A stretch of 64,000 bases of DNA from Desulfolithobacter dissulfuricans (GCF_025998535.1 NZ_AP024233.1:62001-126000), one strand, 5' to 3'; shown: positions 1 through 9,663, counted from the stretch's first letter. The notes: generated by a model not told the origin, from the sequence alone. Program-made: numbers and translations.

Positions 1-2
1 AT

Positions 3-224
3 TTCAGGTTTATCTGGAGGGTCCAGAAATGGTTACTGGCAGAGAATCTGCATAAACTGTATTTGAAATCAGTTTCCATTGAAAGTGCATTTGTCGCGTT
101 CCTTGTTCCGGCTCTTTTTATAGATCGATTGTATGCCCAGTCTCTTTACATCGACATCGCCCTTATAGCATGTTTTGGTAATATCTATATGCTCCAGCTC
201 CAGAAGAAGGATAATGAACAATAA
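3..224 (+). CDS. 3' end of a membrane protein, possibly a polysaccharide polymerase/ligase (partial)
   Basis: An open frame runs in from the left edge without a start and stops at TAA. It encodes about 73 C-terminal residues, with a hydrophobic segment (AFVAFLVPALFI), a short loop, a second hydrophobic stretch (YIDIALIACFGNIYML) and a short charged tail ending KKDNEQ. This is how the last helices of Wzy/O-antigen-ligase-type or other EPS membrane proteins look, and the downstream genes are EPS genes. The fragment is too short to assign a family. Its end overlaps the next gene's ATG by 11 bases, so the two are probably translationally coupled. Confidence 0.55.
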   Translation, partial: FRFIWRVQKWLLAENLHKLYLKSVSIESAFVAFLVPALFIDRLYAQSLYIDIALIACFGNIYMLQLQKKDNEQ

Positions 225-990
225 TGATGTCGTAAAAGTAATTATCAATGCCGACGACCTCGGCATGGATGCGCGAACCAATGAACTTGTGTTTGAGCTG
301 ATGGCAAAGAAGAAAATTACCTCTGCCACTATTATGGCCAATGGATCTGCATGCGAAGAGGCCGTGGCCTTGCATGAAAAATTTCCTGCTTGTTCCTTTG
401 GTGTGCATTTGAACCTGACTTCCGGTATGCCGTTATCTGGCAATTTGGCATCCCTGGCACCTATTACAGATAGTGATGGGAGGTTTACCGGTCTTGACTC
501 CCTTCTTTATGCTCCAAAAACGAGGATACTCATAAAAGGAGTTTATAATGAATTATCCTTGCAGATAAAGAAGTTACTGTCCTTGGGCTTGGACATAAGT
601 CATATAGATTCTCATCAGCATATTCATAATATTCCCAGTATTTTTCCTGCGGTAAAGATGTTGCAGAAAAAATATGGTATACGGAGGATCCGGTTATCAA
701 AAAATCTTTATTTACCTGATGATCATAATGTAATGCGTTACTTGAAGAAAAAAGCATTCAATTTTATTTTGAAAAAAATCGATAATTCTTTATCGACCGA
801 CCTGTTTACAGGTTTTGATACATTTTACCAGATCGGTAAAAGGGAAATGGTTGGATGTAACAGTGTAGAGGTAATGGTACATCTAAGAGAAGACTTTCAG
901 CGTTGGTCAGATTATAAGATGTTGCAGAGTTCATGGGAAAGTGATTTGGTTTTTCCAGTTAAATTGATTTCTTACAATCAAATTAACTGA
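214..990 (+). CDS. ChbG/YdjC-HpnK-type carbohydrate deacetylase
   Basis: A 258-residue protein of the YdjC/ChbG deacetylase family, which removes N-acetyl groups from sugars using a divalent metal. Visible motifs are the N-terminal VIINADDLGMD with the Asp pair at residues 14-15, FGVHLNLTSG, and DSHQHIHN, which supply the Asp/His metal ligands of the family; the C-terminus ends with the typical LISY. The ATG at 214 is preferred over an upstream start because AGAAGG sits just before it and it overlaps the preceding stop. In an EPS locus a nascent or lipid-linked sugar is the likely substrate; this is inference. Length is normal for the family. Confidence 0.85.
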   Translation: MNNNDVVKVIINADDLGMDARTNELVFELMAKKKITSATIMANGSACEEAVALHEKFPACSFGVHLNLTSGMPLSGNLASLAPITDSDGRFTGLDSLLYAPKTRILIKGVYNELSLQIKKLLSLGLDISHIDSHQHIHNIPSIFPAVKMLQKKYGIRRIRLSKNLYLPDDHNVMRYLKKKAFNFILKKIDNSLSTDLFTGFDTFYQIGKREMVGCNSVEVMVHLREDFQRWSDYKMLQSSWESDLVFPVKLISYNQIN

Positions 991-1002
991 ATTTGTATTG
1001 TT

Positions 1003-3288
1003 ATGAATCCGACAATCGCTCACTGGTTATTTTTTGTTCCTGTTCGCTTGCTGCGTGGAGAGCCTATCTTGCAGTCGCTTTCTTTTGTGCGAAAATTCAG
1101 GATGATGGAGAGGGCGGAATTGTATCGGGTTCAGTTTGAGCTTTTACAGGCGCAGGTAACGCGTGCATATGATAACGTTCCGTATTTTCGTAATAGATGG
1201 AATTCACTGTTGGGTAATAAAGGCCAGGTTTCAACTTTACAGGACTTTGCCCGTCTTCCGATCATTGAAAAAAAAGATATTAAAGAGAATCGCGGGTTAC
1301 TTGCCAATCCAGAAATAAAAAAATTTGATGTCAGGGGGACCAGTGGTTCTACCGGGACACCTTTGCAGTTCATAAAGGACAGACGGGCAACAGCCTTCAT
1401 GGACGCTGTCATGTATGATGCATATTCCTGGCACGGAATTAACCTTGGAGATCGGCAGGCACGATTCTGGGGAATGCCCCATGATAAAAAAAATGAAACA
1501 ATTGCCAGGTTAAAGGATTTTCTCATGAACAGGAAGCGGTTGTCCGCATTCCAGTTGTCGCAAGTTGAATACCAGAGATTTGCGGACCTTTTGAAAATCT
1601 GGCGTCCTCATTACTGTTATGGCTATCCGAGCCTGTTGTGTGAATTTGCTGGTTTTATTCTGTCGCATGACATCAATTTAGCTTCTCTTCGCATGAAAGC
1701 GGTTATTTGCACGGGAGAAGAACTGAAGGAGCAACAGAAAAAACTTTTAGGGCAAACTTTTCATTGCCCTGTAGTGAATGAGTATGGGTGTACAGAGGTT
1801 GGTGTCATAGGCTTTGAATGTACTGAGGGAAATATGCATGAAATGTCGCCCAATATTTATTTTGAGATTTTGAAGGGTGGGCAGCCGGTGCTTGACCAGG
1901 AAGGCGAGGTAGTTGTCACCGAACTGCATGCACAGACCTCTCCCTTTATTCGCTATAAAACAGGGGATCGTGGCATTCGCAGCAGTTCGACCTGTTCCTG
2001 CGGCTTGCCGTACCCGGTAATAAAAATTTTATCAGGTCGCATTGACGACTATATCCTCACGCCGGATGGGAGGAAAGTGTATGATGCAATTCTGGCATAT
2101 ACTCTGAAAAAGGGAATAAAAAAGTTTAAAGCTGTGCAACGGGACACAGGAACGCTTGAAATTATGATTGTCCCTGACCAGGGACTGACCGGGGAGCTAT
2201 TAGAAACCTATGAAAAAAAATTTAAGAAGCACATATCTTCTGAAATGGAGTTTGTTTTTGTGAAAGTAGAAAATATCCCCAAGAGCGATCTGGCAAGTTA
2301 CGTTATTTTAGGTCAGAAATTCATTAGGATGAGCAATAGCGATACATCTCCCATATTGCCGTCTGTTACAGTCGTCGTGCCTGTGAAAAATGAGGCAGCG
2401 TATATTAATCAGTGTTTACAGTCGCTGGTCAGTCAGGATTATCCGCAGGGCAAGGTCACTATTGTCGTTGTAGATAATGGATCAACTGATGGCACTCTGG
2501 AGATTGTCAGGTCCTACAGCGACAGGGTTGTTTTACTGGAAAAAAAAGACGGTACTATTGCGTCGTTGAGAAATTATGGTGCCCGATATCGGGACAGTGA
2601 GCTGATAGCTTTTCTTGATGGTGATTGTGTGGCTCCGATTAATTGGTTAAGTACAGGTAGCAAGATGTTAATGGCTGGTGAACGTCTATCATGCGTTGGC
2701 TTTGCCATGGCTCCTCCTGAAGAGAACAGTAGTTTTGTTGAAAAAATATGGTACGGTCTCGGAAATTCCAGTAGGCATGTGGGTACGGTTGAAGTTGATT
2801 GGCTGTGCAGCTTTAATTTAATGGTTAAAAAGAGTTTTTTTGATCGTGTTAATGGGTTTGATGAGCAACTTGAGACTGGCGAAGATTTTGATTTTGGCAT
2901 TAGGCTGAATAAGATATCCAACGTATTGTTTTGTGATGATATTTTAATAGATCATCTAGATAATGTTTCGGGCTGGATAGTTTTTTTTAAGAAAGAGTTC
3001 TGGCGTGGTCGTGGTGCTCTATGGAATTACATGCGAAGCAAGGATAGAAGACGAGAATTTGTAAGCGTTGTGGTGCCGGTCACATATGTTTTAGTTTTAT
3101 TGGCCTTCTTGATACTTTTCGTGATGGGGAGTATTTTTTCTCTATCCTGTTTGTTTTTCGTTCTGTTTTTGCCTCTTGTTGCCCTCTGCAAAAAGAAAGT
3201 TTTCACTATGGATACTCTGTTGCCAGGATGGTTGTTTTATTTTGTCTATTTAGTTGCTAGGGGAGTTTCTGCTTTTTGGAGGAAATAG
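1003..3288 (+). CDS. CapK/PaaK-like AMP-dependent ligase joined in frame to a GT2 glycosyltransferase (probable frameshift fusion)
   Basis: As given, this is one 761-residue frame. Residues 1-440 are a CapK/phenylacetate-CoA-ligase-like adenylating enzyme with the P-loop-like GTSGSTGTP at 112-120, YGCTEVG and a C-terminal domain. Residues from about 450 are a family 2 glycosyltransferase (VVVPVKNEAAYINQ, VDNGSTDG, AFLDGDC) ending in hydrophobic membrane segments. The junction looks artificial. One extra base near 2287-2290 would make the ligase end PKSGSGKLRYFRSEIH and stop at TAG 2325-2327, one base before an ATG at 2329 that opens the GT2. That C-terminus is what CapK proteins normally have. 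So two coupled genes, 1003-2327 and 2329-3288, are likelier than a natural fusion. Both fit polysaccharide assembly. Confidence 0.8.
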   Translation: MNPTIAHWLFFVPVRLLRGEPILQSLSFVRKFRMMERAELYRVQFELLQAQVTRAYDNVPYFRNRWNSLLGNKGQVSTLQDFARLPIIEKKDIKENRGLLANPEIKKFDVRGTSGSTGTPLQFIKDRRATAFMDAVMYDAYSWHGINLGDRQARFWGMPHDKKNETIARLKDFLMNRKRLSAFQLSQVEYQRFADLLKIWRPHYCYGYPSLLCEFAGFILSHDINLASLRMKAVICTGEELKEQQKKLLGQTFHCPVVNEYGCTEVGVIGFECTEGNMHEMSPNIYFEILKGGQPVLDQEGEVVVTELHAQTSPFIRYKTGDRGIRSSSTCSCGLPYPVIKILSGRIDDYILTPDGRKVYDAILAYTLKKGIKKFKAVQRDTGTLEIMIVPDQGLTGELLETYEKKFKKHISSEMEFVFVKVENIPKSDLASYVILGQKFIRMSNSDTSPILPSVTVVVPVKNEAAYINQCLQSLVSQDYPQGKVTIVVVDNGSTDGTLEIVRSYSDRVVLLEKKDGTIASLRNYGARYRDSELIAFLDGDCVAPINWLSTGSKMLMAGERLSCVGFAMAPPEENSSFVEKIWYGLGNSSRHVGTVEVDWLCSFNLMVKKSFFDRVNGFDEQLETGEDFDFGIRLNKISNVLFCDDILIDHLDNVSGWIVFFKKEFWRGRGALWNYMRSKDRRREFVSVVVPVTYVLVLLAFLILFVMGSIFSLSCLFFVLFLPLVALCKKKVFTMDTLLPGWLFYFVYLVARGVSAFWRK

Positions 3289-3373
3289 TGGATCGAAAAT
3301 TGCGAGCACTCTCTTGGCAGAGTAAAAAATCTTGGTTTAATTTTTGTTCCCTGTGGGGAAAGGAGAGTATGTC

Positions 3374-4501
3374 ATGAATTTAAGGTGGACATGTTCCTGT
3401 TTTGTTTGTTTTGGCGTGTTGTTGGTTCCGAACTTATCATTATCTGCAGATTGGCAGCAAGCTTTGGAGGCGCAATTTGATATCGTTGAGACATTCGACC
3501 AATTACAGGACTGGCGGGGTGGCAACTATACGAGGGGCAGGAATCTTGATCAAGCTAATATGCCGAAAAAATTAGACGGATCGATTTCAATTTGGAATAT
3601 GTTTGACTACTGGCCCACTGAACCCTCCCCAAACGATTGGATAGCTCATCATAGCGATGCGGATGTATGGCGTGCAACAGGGAAGTCATTACGAATGACT
3701 ATGTGGGGGACAACAGGCCCTGGTCGTCTCGGAGCCTATTTCGGTGGAAGCAGTGTTGGTAGCATTGACCCGTACAGCACAAGTGGAGTGGTGACCTCTG
3801 GCTATCAGCAAGATGTTTATTTGTTTGAGATGATAAAGTTTGAACCTAATGCTTTCCCAAAAGATGCTGACGGTAATTATGCATATTATGCTTATTTTAA
3901 GTGGTTTGTTTTGTCAACAGGCAATACCGCTGCTAATGTGTGCGTAGAGGGTAGAGATGACTGTACTTACGGTGCATCTAACGTTCACACTATGTTGTAC
4001 AGAAATGTAGATGACCAGCAGTTTAAGTTAGAGTATTATAATGACGCTAACTGGCCAGACTTTCCTGCAGATTTTCAAATGTGGAAGCCACTTAATAATA
4101 TAGGAAACTTGAAAGAGTATATTGAAAATGAAAGGTGGTTTGGGCTAGAAGTGCATGTCCACATGGGTACTCCTGGGCAATATGATGGATACCAAGAGTA
4201 TTGGATTTATGATGATACAGGTACAGAGCATTATGTCGGAAAATCACAGGGGATGATAATGATGACCGCCGCGCCAGGCCATGAGGATTGGGGATTTAAT
4301 TATTTTTTTCAAGGTGGCAATATATCATACGGCTCTGTAGCCGATGAGCAAGGTTTAGATGTTAGTTTTTTTGTGGATGATATTATCATCGATGACCAGC
4401 GTATAGGCCCCGCTTATTTTCAGTTACTTTCCGGGAATGCGGTGAACAGTATGAACGTAACAGATGTAGAGCCTTCTCCGGGTATCTGGCTGAACAATTA
4501 A
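3374..4501 (+). CDS. secreted protein, possibly a polysaccharide-lyase-like beta-sandwich protein
   Basis: A 375-residue protein with a clear Sec signal peptide (MNLRWTCSCFVCFGVLLVPNL, cleavage likely after LSLSA). The ATG is chosen because AGGAG lies 8 bases upstream and the signal peptide begins there. The mature part is rich in aromatic residues, Asp and Gly (WYI, YYAYFKWFVLS, WFGLEVHVHMG, FFVDDIIIDD), a pattern seen in concanavalin-like or polysaccharide-lyase jelly-roll folds. I do not recognise a specific family or catalytic residues. Its place in the EPS locus suggests it binds or trims the polymer outside the cytoplasm; that is inference. Confidence 0.6.
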   Translation: MNLRWTCSCFVCFGVLLVPNLSLSADWQQALEAQFDIVETFDQLQDWRGGNYTRGRNLDQANMPKKLDGSISIWNMFDYWPTEPSPNDWIAHHSDADVWRATGKSLRMTMWGTTGPGRLGAYFGGSSVGSIDPYSTSGVVTSGYQQDVYLFEMIKFEPNAFPKDADGNYAYYAYFKWFVLSTGNTAANVCVEGRDDCTYGASNVHTMLYRNVDDQQFKLEYYNDANWPDFPADFQMWKPLNNIGNLKEYIENERWFGLEVHVHMGTPGQYDGYQEYWIYDDTGTEHYVGKSQGMIMMTAAPGHEDWGFNYFFQGGNISYGSVADEQGLDVSFFVDDIIIDDQRIGPAYFQLLSGNAVNSMNVTDVEPSPGIWLNN

Positions 4502-4586
4502 CCTTATTAGTATTTATTGCATCTGGTTATTAATGGGTAGGCATTGGTCTGCCCATTATTGTTTATGATCCTGGTACGTGGAAAAC

Positions 4587-5867
4587 ATGAGCCAAAATCT
4601 GAAAAAATTTTTCCTTATATTTGGTCTGTTGCTCATTGCCGCTACGGCAGGCTCTGTTTATTGGCAACTTTCTCCTGGCAAATTTATTATTCACGGTGGG
4701 CGGTTGCTCGTGGCTCGGGTGTTGGGTACCGTTTATTTGAGCGACAATGCTGACGCCCGGAGAATACGGGTCAACTATTATCATGGAGGGGCTCGCACCC
4801 AGGATTATGTTGCTCCCGGTAACTCGTGGAAAAAACTTGATCAAGCGATTCCTGGCTTCACCTTTCTTGATGACTTGAGCAGGAATTACAGCCTGCCGTC
4901 AGAAGTACCATTTATTTATGAGGATTTGAAAGCTCCCTACTTGGTACTGTTGCGTACAAAATACGGCTTAGACGCGATTACGGCTGATTCTCCGGATGAG
5001 TTTTCGTCTATGCTGCAGCTGGGTAAATGGGTTGGTTCACTCTGGGATCATGGGGTCGATCCTTTGCCTGAAGAAGGGAAATATGATCCTCTTGCTATTT
5101 TGAGCAAATCGGAGCAGGGGAGCTCCTACTGGTGCGAGATCGCAGCTATCGTCATGGTCCAGGCCGCGACATCAATGGGATGGCCGTCCAGATTGGTTAC
5201 AGCCTCTCGTGACGGATATCGTTGGGAACATGCTGTTGCAGAGCTCTGGTCAAATCAATTTGAGAAATGGTTTGTCATTGATGCCGATTATAATATTTTT
5301 TACATGGCCGATGGAAAGCCACTGTCAGCGTATGAATTATGTCGCTTCGGGCCGACCCTGCAGCAGAAGGGTAAGCTGCAGGTAAAAAAAATTGCTCCAA
5401 TGAAGCCAAGTCTGAAACTCCAGGATTTGCTGCCTTATTATCGCTATGTCCATATTGATTTGCGGAACGACTGGTATTCCCGCAAACTGCGCCGGGGAAG
5501 TCCGGCCGGCGGTGACTTGGCGACTTGGTGGACGGCCCGGCCCGGCCTTGAACATCTTTTGACGGCAAAGAAGCGTGTCGATGACCAGTCTGTCTTTGAC
5601 TGGCCTGTAAACATCGTATCAATTATTCCCGAAAAGCTCTCGTACAAAAAAAATAGTGATAATCCTGAACTTTATCTATCTTTATCAGGATATAGTCCTT
5701 ATTTTGAGAGATTTCAAATTTCGTTGGATACTGCTGAATTTAAGAATTTGCAGGGTAGTATCTTTAGGATAGATTTGCAATCCGGAAGACATTGCCTGAG
5801 AGCGAGGATGATAACATCGGCCGGAAGTGCAGGGCCAGTAAGTTCAGTCTGTTTTGAGTATCAGTAA
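4587..5867 (+). CDS. membrane-anchored transglutaminase-like (papain-fold) protein
   Basis: A 426-residue protein with an N-terminal membrane anchor (FFLIFGLLLIAATAGSVYW) and a transglutaminase-like core. The Cys-His-Asp triad can be placed at SYWCEIAA (C183), WEHAVAEL (H215) and WFVIDADYN (D232), the usual order and spacing of the fold. The C-terminal 150 residues look like a beta-sandwich. Such proteins occur in EPS/exosortase loci but their substrates are mostly unknown. A GTG at 4578 is an alternative start; neither start has a strong ribosome site. Confidence 0.7.
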   Translation: MSQNLKKFFLIFGLLLIAATAGSVYWQLSPGKFIIHGGRLLVARVLGTVYLSDNADARRIRVNYYHGGARTQDYVAPGNSWKKLDQAIPGFTFLDDLSRNYSLPSEVPFIYEDLKAPYLVLLRTKYGLDAITADSPDEFSSMLQLGKWVGSLWDHGVDPLPEEGKYDPLAILSKSEQGSSYWCEIAAIVMVQAATSMGWPSRLVTASRDGYRWEHAVAELWSNQFEKWFVIDADYNIFYMADGKPLSAYELCRFGPTLQQKGKLQVKKIAPMKPSLKLQDLLPYYRYVHIDLRNDWYSRKLRRGSPAGGDLATWWTARPGLEHLLTAKKRVDDQSVFDWPVNIVSIIPEKLSYKKNSDNPELYLSLSGYSPYFERFQISLDTAEFKNLQGSIFRIDLQSGRHCLRARMITSAGSAGPVSSVCFEYQ

Positions 5868-5876
5868 TGAAGTTAT

Positions 5877-7394
5877 ATGGATATTAAACAACTTATTAAA
5901 AATATTTTTTCTAACTGGGGCATCTATGCATTAAGCATGATTGTCTCAATATTTCTTACTCCATTTATTATAGGATCATTGGGAAAAGGGTATTATGGTA
6001 TATGGGTGCTGATTAATAGTTTAGTTGGTTATATGAATATCCTTGATTTTGGGGTTAGGCCAGCTGTTAACAGATATGTAGCAAAATATATCGGACTAGA
6101 TGACAATGACGGTATTAGGCGTGTTATTTCCTCGTCAAGTATTATTCTGCTAGGAGTTGCTTGCATAGTGGTTGTCATCACATTTATTTTTGCTCATTTT
6201 TTGCCATTAATCTTTAATATTCATGAGTTAGATTTTCATGCCATTAAACTTTCGTTAATCGTTGTCGGGTTGGGTTTCGCTATTAGTTTGCCGTTGCAAA
6301 TATCTGGCGCAGTTCTTGGAGCGTATGAGAGGTATGATATTCAGAATTTGAATAAATTTTTGATGCTAATAGCTCGGACTTTATTGATTGTTTATTTTTT
6401 GAAAAATAATAAAGGAATATTGTGCTTATCTCTTATTGTGTCGATAACCGGAATTGTTCAGTACTTGTTGGATTATATATCAGTTTCGACAATTTTTCAC
6501 AAAGTGACGATTTCTTTGGGTTATTTTGACCCTGATCTTCTAAAGAAAATTTTATCGTTCGGATTTTTTAGTTTTATTATCCAAGTTAGTCTCCAGATTA
6601 CTTATTATATAGATGTGACTGTTGTTGGTGTATTTTTATCAACATCTGCTGTTGCGGTATATTCGATATCGGCATCATTGGTTGAATATAGCAGGCAGCT
6701 TGTTGGTAATATGACTAGAGTATTTACACCTTCTTTGACAAAGCTTTTTTATAAAAAACGTGTGGATAAGATTTCAGAATATTATGTAGTGGCCACGCAT
6801 TATACATCTGCTATATCTTTTCCGCTTGTTGCTGGTTTGGCAATACTGGGAGATGAGTTTATATTGCTTTGGGTAGGGGATGGCTTTTCGTCATCATATA
6901 GTATTATGTTGATTCTGTTGATTCCTCAAATAGTTGGACTTTCGCAGCAAATGTCAGCTCAGGTAATGTTTGGGTTTGGTAGAAATGACGTTTTGGCTTA
7001 TCTTGAGATGGTATCTGCGTTTTTTAATTTGTGTTTAAGTATTGTTTTGGTGAAATTATTAGGGATGATTGGGGTGGCGTTGGCTACAGCTGTTCCTCTT
7101 CTAATAACGCATACTTTTCTTCTGCCATATATCGTTTGTCGTCGTTTAGATTTGTCAATAAGTAAATACATAAAAGACGGATATTTTAAGTCAATTCTCA
7201 ATACATCAATCATGGCATTATATATTCTTTGTGTTAAAAGTATTTGGCCATCAGATTCTTGGATTGTTTTCTTGTCAACAGTAACTACTGCCGTACTGCT
7301 ATATGGCTCAACGGGTTGGTTTATTTTGTTAGATGTCCGGACTAGAGAGAAAATATTAAGATATGTTAATGGGTTAAGTCAATATAATGTTTGA
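5877..7394 (+). CDS. polysaccharide (Wzx-type) flippase of the MATE/MOP superfamily
   Basis: A 505-residue integral membrane protein with about 12-14 hydrophobic helices and the N-terminal pattern of the polysaccharide-export MOP family (NWGIYALSMIVSIFLTPFII, GYYGIWVLINSLVGYMNILD, GVRPAVNRYVAKY). Wzx-type proteins move lipid-linked oligosaccharide across the inner membrane. The gene and the following glycosyltransferase are visibly more AT-rich than the rest of the window, as is common for horizontally acquired O-antigen/EPS genes. It overlaps the next gene by 8 bases. Confidence 0.9.
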   Translation: MDIKQLIKNIFSNWGIYALSMIVSIFLTPFIIGSLGKGYYGIWVLINSLVGYMNILDFGVRPAVNRYVAKYIGLDDNDGIRRVISSSSIILLGVACIVVVITFIFAHFLPLIFNIHELDFHAIKLSLIVVGLGFAISLPLQISGAVLGAYERYDIQNLNKFLMLIARTLLIVYFLKNNKGILCLSLIVSITGIVQYLLDYISVSTIFHKVTISLGYFDPDLLKKILSFGFFSFIIQVSLQITYYIDVTVVGVFLSTSAVAVYSISASLVEYSRQLVGNMTRVFTPSLTKLFYKKRVDKISEYYVVATHYTSAISFPLVAGLAILGDEFILLWVGDGFSSSYSIMLILLIPQIVGLSQQMSAQVMFGFGRNDVLAYLEMVSAFFNLCLSIVLVKLLGMIGVALATAVPLLITHTFLLPYIVCRRLDLSISKYIKDGYFKSILNTSIMALYILCVKSIWPSDSWIVFLSTVTTAVLLYGSTGWFILLDVRTREKILRYVNGLSQYNV

Positions 7395-8334
7395 TCTGTC
7401 TATTATTGTTTGCACTTATAATCGTGCGATCTCTCTCCAGAGGCTTGTAGATGGTTTTTGCCGTTGTATTGCGCCATCAGATTTAACTTGGGAACTGATT
7501 ATAGTTGATAATAACTCCACTGATAATACATATTCTGTCCTGGAGGAAGCAAAAGAAAGTCTTGAGAATGTGACATATGTTAAGGAGCTGAAACAGGGGC
7601 TTTCGTTCGCAAGAAACAGGGGGATAGTTGAGGCAACGGGGCGTTTTCTTTTTTTTATGGATGATGACGCTGTTCCCTGTAGGAAATTTTTAGTTGCAAT
7701 TCAGGAGGCTTTTGATCGATTTCCTGGGATTAGATGTTTTGGGACTAGGGTGATTTCATACTTCCCAAATAAGCCTGAATGGTTTGCGGTTGAGGGGCCT
7801 TATGCGTTAACTGGTATATTGGGAATATTTGACTTGGGGGACGAGGCAAGGCCGTTAACAGAAAGGGACCCAAATCCCCTAGGTTCCGGTTTATTAATTG
7901 AAAAGGAAATATTTTCCGAGGTAGGCTATTTCGACACGGATTTAGGGGTCAAGGGGGGGCAAAAATATCCAAGGCGTTCAGAGGATAGTGAGTTGATGAG
8001 GAGGGTCAGGGAGAAAGGGATTACTATTTGCTATCTCCCAAAACCGTTAGTGCACCACTATCCAGACTTGAATCGTTTTAATATGAAACATCTTAAAAAA
8101 ATGTATATTGGAAGTGGGCTCGGAATTGGCGAAACTGTAAAATTCGAGGGGAAAAGAATATTTGGCGTTCCTCGATATTATTTGCGTGTTCTTTTGTCAT
8201 GTTTTGGTAAATTTGTATGGTTTTATCTGCATGGAAATGGTGAGGCCTATGTTTATTATAAAACTCGATTCTGGCTTCATTTGGGGATGGTGTTAGGATC
8301 TTTAAGATTTCCCTTCTTCTCCTCAAAAACATAG
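7387..8334 (+). CDS. family 2 glycosyltransferase
   Basis: A 315-residue GT-A fold enzyme: nucleotide-binding start (LSIIVCTYNRAISLQRLV), VDNNSTDNT, QGLSFARNRGI, and a DxD-type metal site FFMDDDAVP near residue 95. The acceptor half carries SEDSELMRRVREKG. It would transfer a sugar from a nucleotide donor to the growing EPS repeat unit at the cytoplasmic membrane. Its start overlaps the flippase end, so the two are coupled. Donor and acceptor cannot be read from sequence. Confidence 0.88.
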   Translation: MFDLSIIVCTYNRAISLQRLVDGFCRCIAPSDLTWELIIVDNNSTDNTYSVLEEAKESLENVTYVKELKQGLSFARNRGIVEATGRFLFFMDDDAVPCRKFLVAIQEAFDRFPGIRCFGTRVISYFPNKPEWFAVEGPYALTGILGIFDLGDEARPLTERDPNPLGSGLLIEKEIFSEVGYFDTDLGVKGGQKYPRRSEDSELMRRVREKGITICYLPKPLVHHYPDLNRFNMKHLKKMYIGSGLGIGETVKFEGKRIFGVPRYYLRVLLSCFGKFVWFYLHGNGEAYVYYKTRFWLHLGMVLGSLRFPFFSSKT

Positions 8335-8355
8335 CATTTTTCTGAATTAAAAAAA

Positions 8356-8386
8356 GGCAGTGCGTCGGTGGTAAAAACACACTGCC
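8356..8386. terminator. bidirectional terminator-like hairpin between converging genes
   Basis: GGCAGTG at 8356-8362 pairs with CACTGCC at 8380-8386. An A-run precedes it and a T-rich stretch follows, so it could end transcription from both converging genes. Confidence 0.6.
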
Positions 8387-8410
8387 TGCCTTAATAATTT
8401 TGCCTGTAGA

Positions 8411-9238
8411 TTATGGCGCTGGTGTAATCTTAATCCAGCATAGCTTAGTGTATGGGTCACTACCTGTAAATGTCAATGTTAGCCTTGAGTCTTTGACTTG
8501 TATAGTTTGTGTCCTTGTTATCCATGGATTTGATGAATCAACCCCTTCCTGATTTATTATAGTAACTCCTTCTGCATGTACGCTATTGAGTTCTTCTGGG
8601 GTTGGCCATGCGGGATCTCCTACTGATACTTCAACATCATAACTTCCGTTTGGAACAGATATTTCCCAAATCGCAGTTGGGTTGACAGCAATAAATGTAT
8701 CATAAGCTTGGTCAGGAGACAATGTGCTATTTCTGTCTCTGATCGCTTCAATGTCATTGTTTATCCATCCATAACCATCGGTAGTGTTAAAGTCGTTTCC
8801 TGTGTCGGGAAGATAATCACTTGGAATTTCAGAGGTCTCTGGTTGGAAGTTAATGGCGTAACTTGCCGTGCTTTCAGTTGTGCTCGGTACTACCTGGAAA
8901 TCTTGTACAGTGGAAATAAATTCGATGATCTGCTGTGGTGCAGAAAGTATTTCTGGGCTACCGTCTGATGGGACGGCAGCGATCTGGACAAAAAATGGGT
9001 ATTGGTCTACGTCAAAACTGCAGGTAAGGGATGATGTTGTTGCCGGGTTTTCGTAGTTCTCGCAAGCGACGGTTTTGTTGGTCATCTGATCGTCATAGGC
9101 GTAATACATTTTATAGCCGCTGATACCGGAGGAATCGGCGATATTCCAGCTAATGGTCAAGGTTTGGCTTGATGCCAGTGAAATTGCAGGCATAAGCAGG
9201 GTCAATACGATAGCCCCCCAGATTCCTTTTTTACTCAT
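8411..9238 (-). CDS. secreted protein with FN3-like module and C-terminal carbohydrate-binding-like domain
   Basis: A 275-residue secreted protein. The start is set at the ATG opening MSKKGIWGAIVLTLLMPA because it begins a signal peptide (cleaved near SLASS) and has AGTGAGGT upstream; the frame stays open further but without a signal. After the signal comes an FN3-like module (LTISWNIADSSGISGYKMYY). The C-terminal part (INFQPETSEIPSDYLPDTG, GYGW, WEISVPNGSYDVEVSVGDP) resembles galactose-binding/malectin-like sandwiches found with extracellular enzymes. No catalytic site is seen; a role in binding EPS is plausible. Confidence 0.6.
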   Translation of the reverse strand: MSKKGIWGAIVLTLLMPAISLASSQTLTISWNIADSSGISGYKMYYAYDDQMTNKTVACENYENPATTSSLTCSFDVDQYPFFVQIAAVPSDGSPEILSAPQQIIEFISTVQDFQVVPSTTESTASYAINFQPETSEIPSDYLPDTGNDFNTTDGYGWINNDIEAIRDRNSTLSPDQAYDTFIAVNPTAIWEISVPNGSYDVEVSVGDPAWPTPEELNSVHAEGVTIINQEGVDSSNPWITRTQTIQVKDSRLTLTFTGSDPYTKLCWIKITPAP

Positions 9239-9663
9239 GGTAACCTCACTTGATGGATAATCCGTTTTGGCAGCAAAAGTCGTTTCTTTTGTGTTTTTTT
9301 TGGACCTGTTTGTTAATATGCAAATTAGGTGCCTGTTTGAGCTGCTGCCCCGGTGGAGAAGGTTGTACAAGCGGTGTGCCTGTTCGGCATCAGTGAATTA
9401 CAGGCATAATACATTTACCGCCTTTAAGAACTTTAATTTTTAGAAATCTGCCAGTGTGGAATATTCAGGGTCTGTGATCATGCTTCCAGAAGTGCTGGAA
9501 AGAAACTTTGAGTATTAAGAGTGCAATTTGTCAGACTGTGAACAGATCTTTTCCCGCGCAGATGCATTGATAAAAAACATCAGGGCAGTACGCCGATTTT
9601 GATCTTGAGCATTCTTTAAGAATGATCAGGTCGAAAGTATAAACCTGCTCCAGGAGATATTCA
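9239..9663. other. intergenic region between divergent genes
   Basis: This carries the start regions of the secreted protein on the left and the glycosyltransferase operon on the right. A perfect short dyad, CATTCTTTAAGAATG at 9610-9624, lies just upstream of the right-hand gene's ribosome site and could be an operator. I see no convincing small gene. Confidence 0.35.

Noticed and set aside
9239-9370. 44-residue N-terminal extension of the secreted FN3-like protein
   Set aside because: It would bury the signal peptide inside the protein, and the downstream ATG has a better ribosome site.
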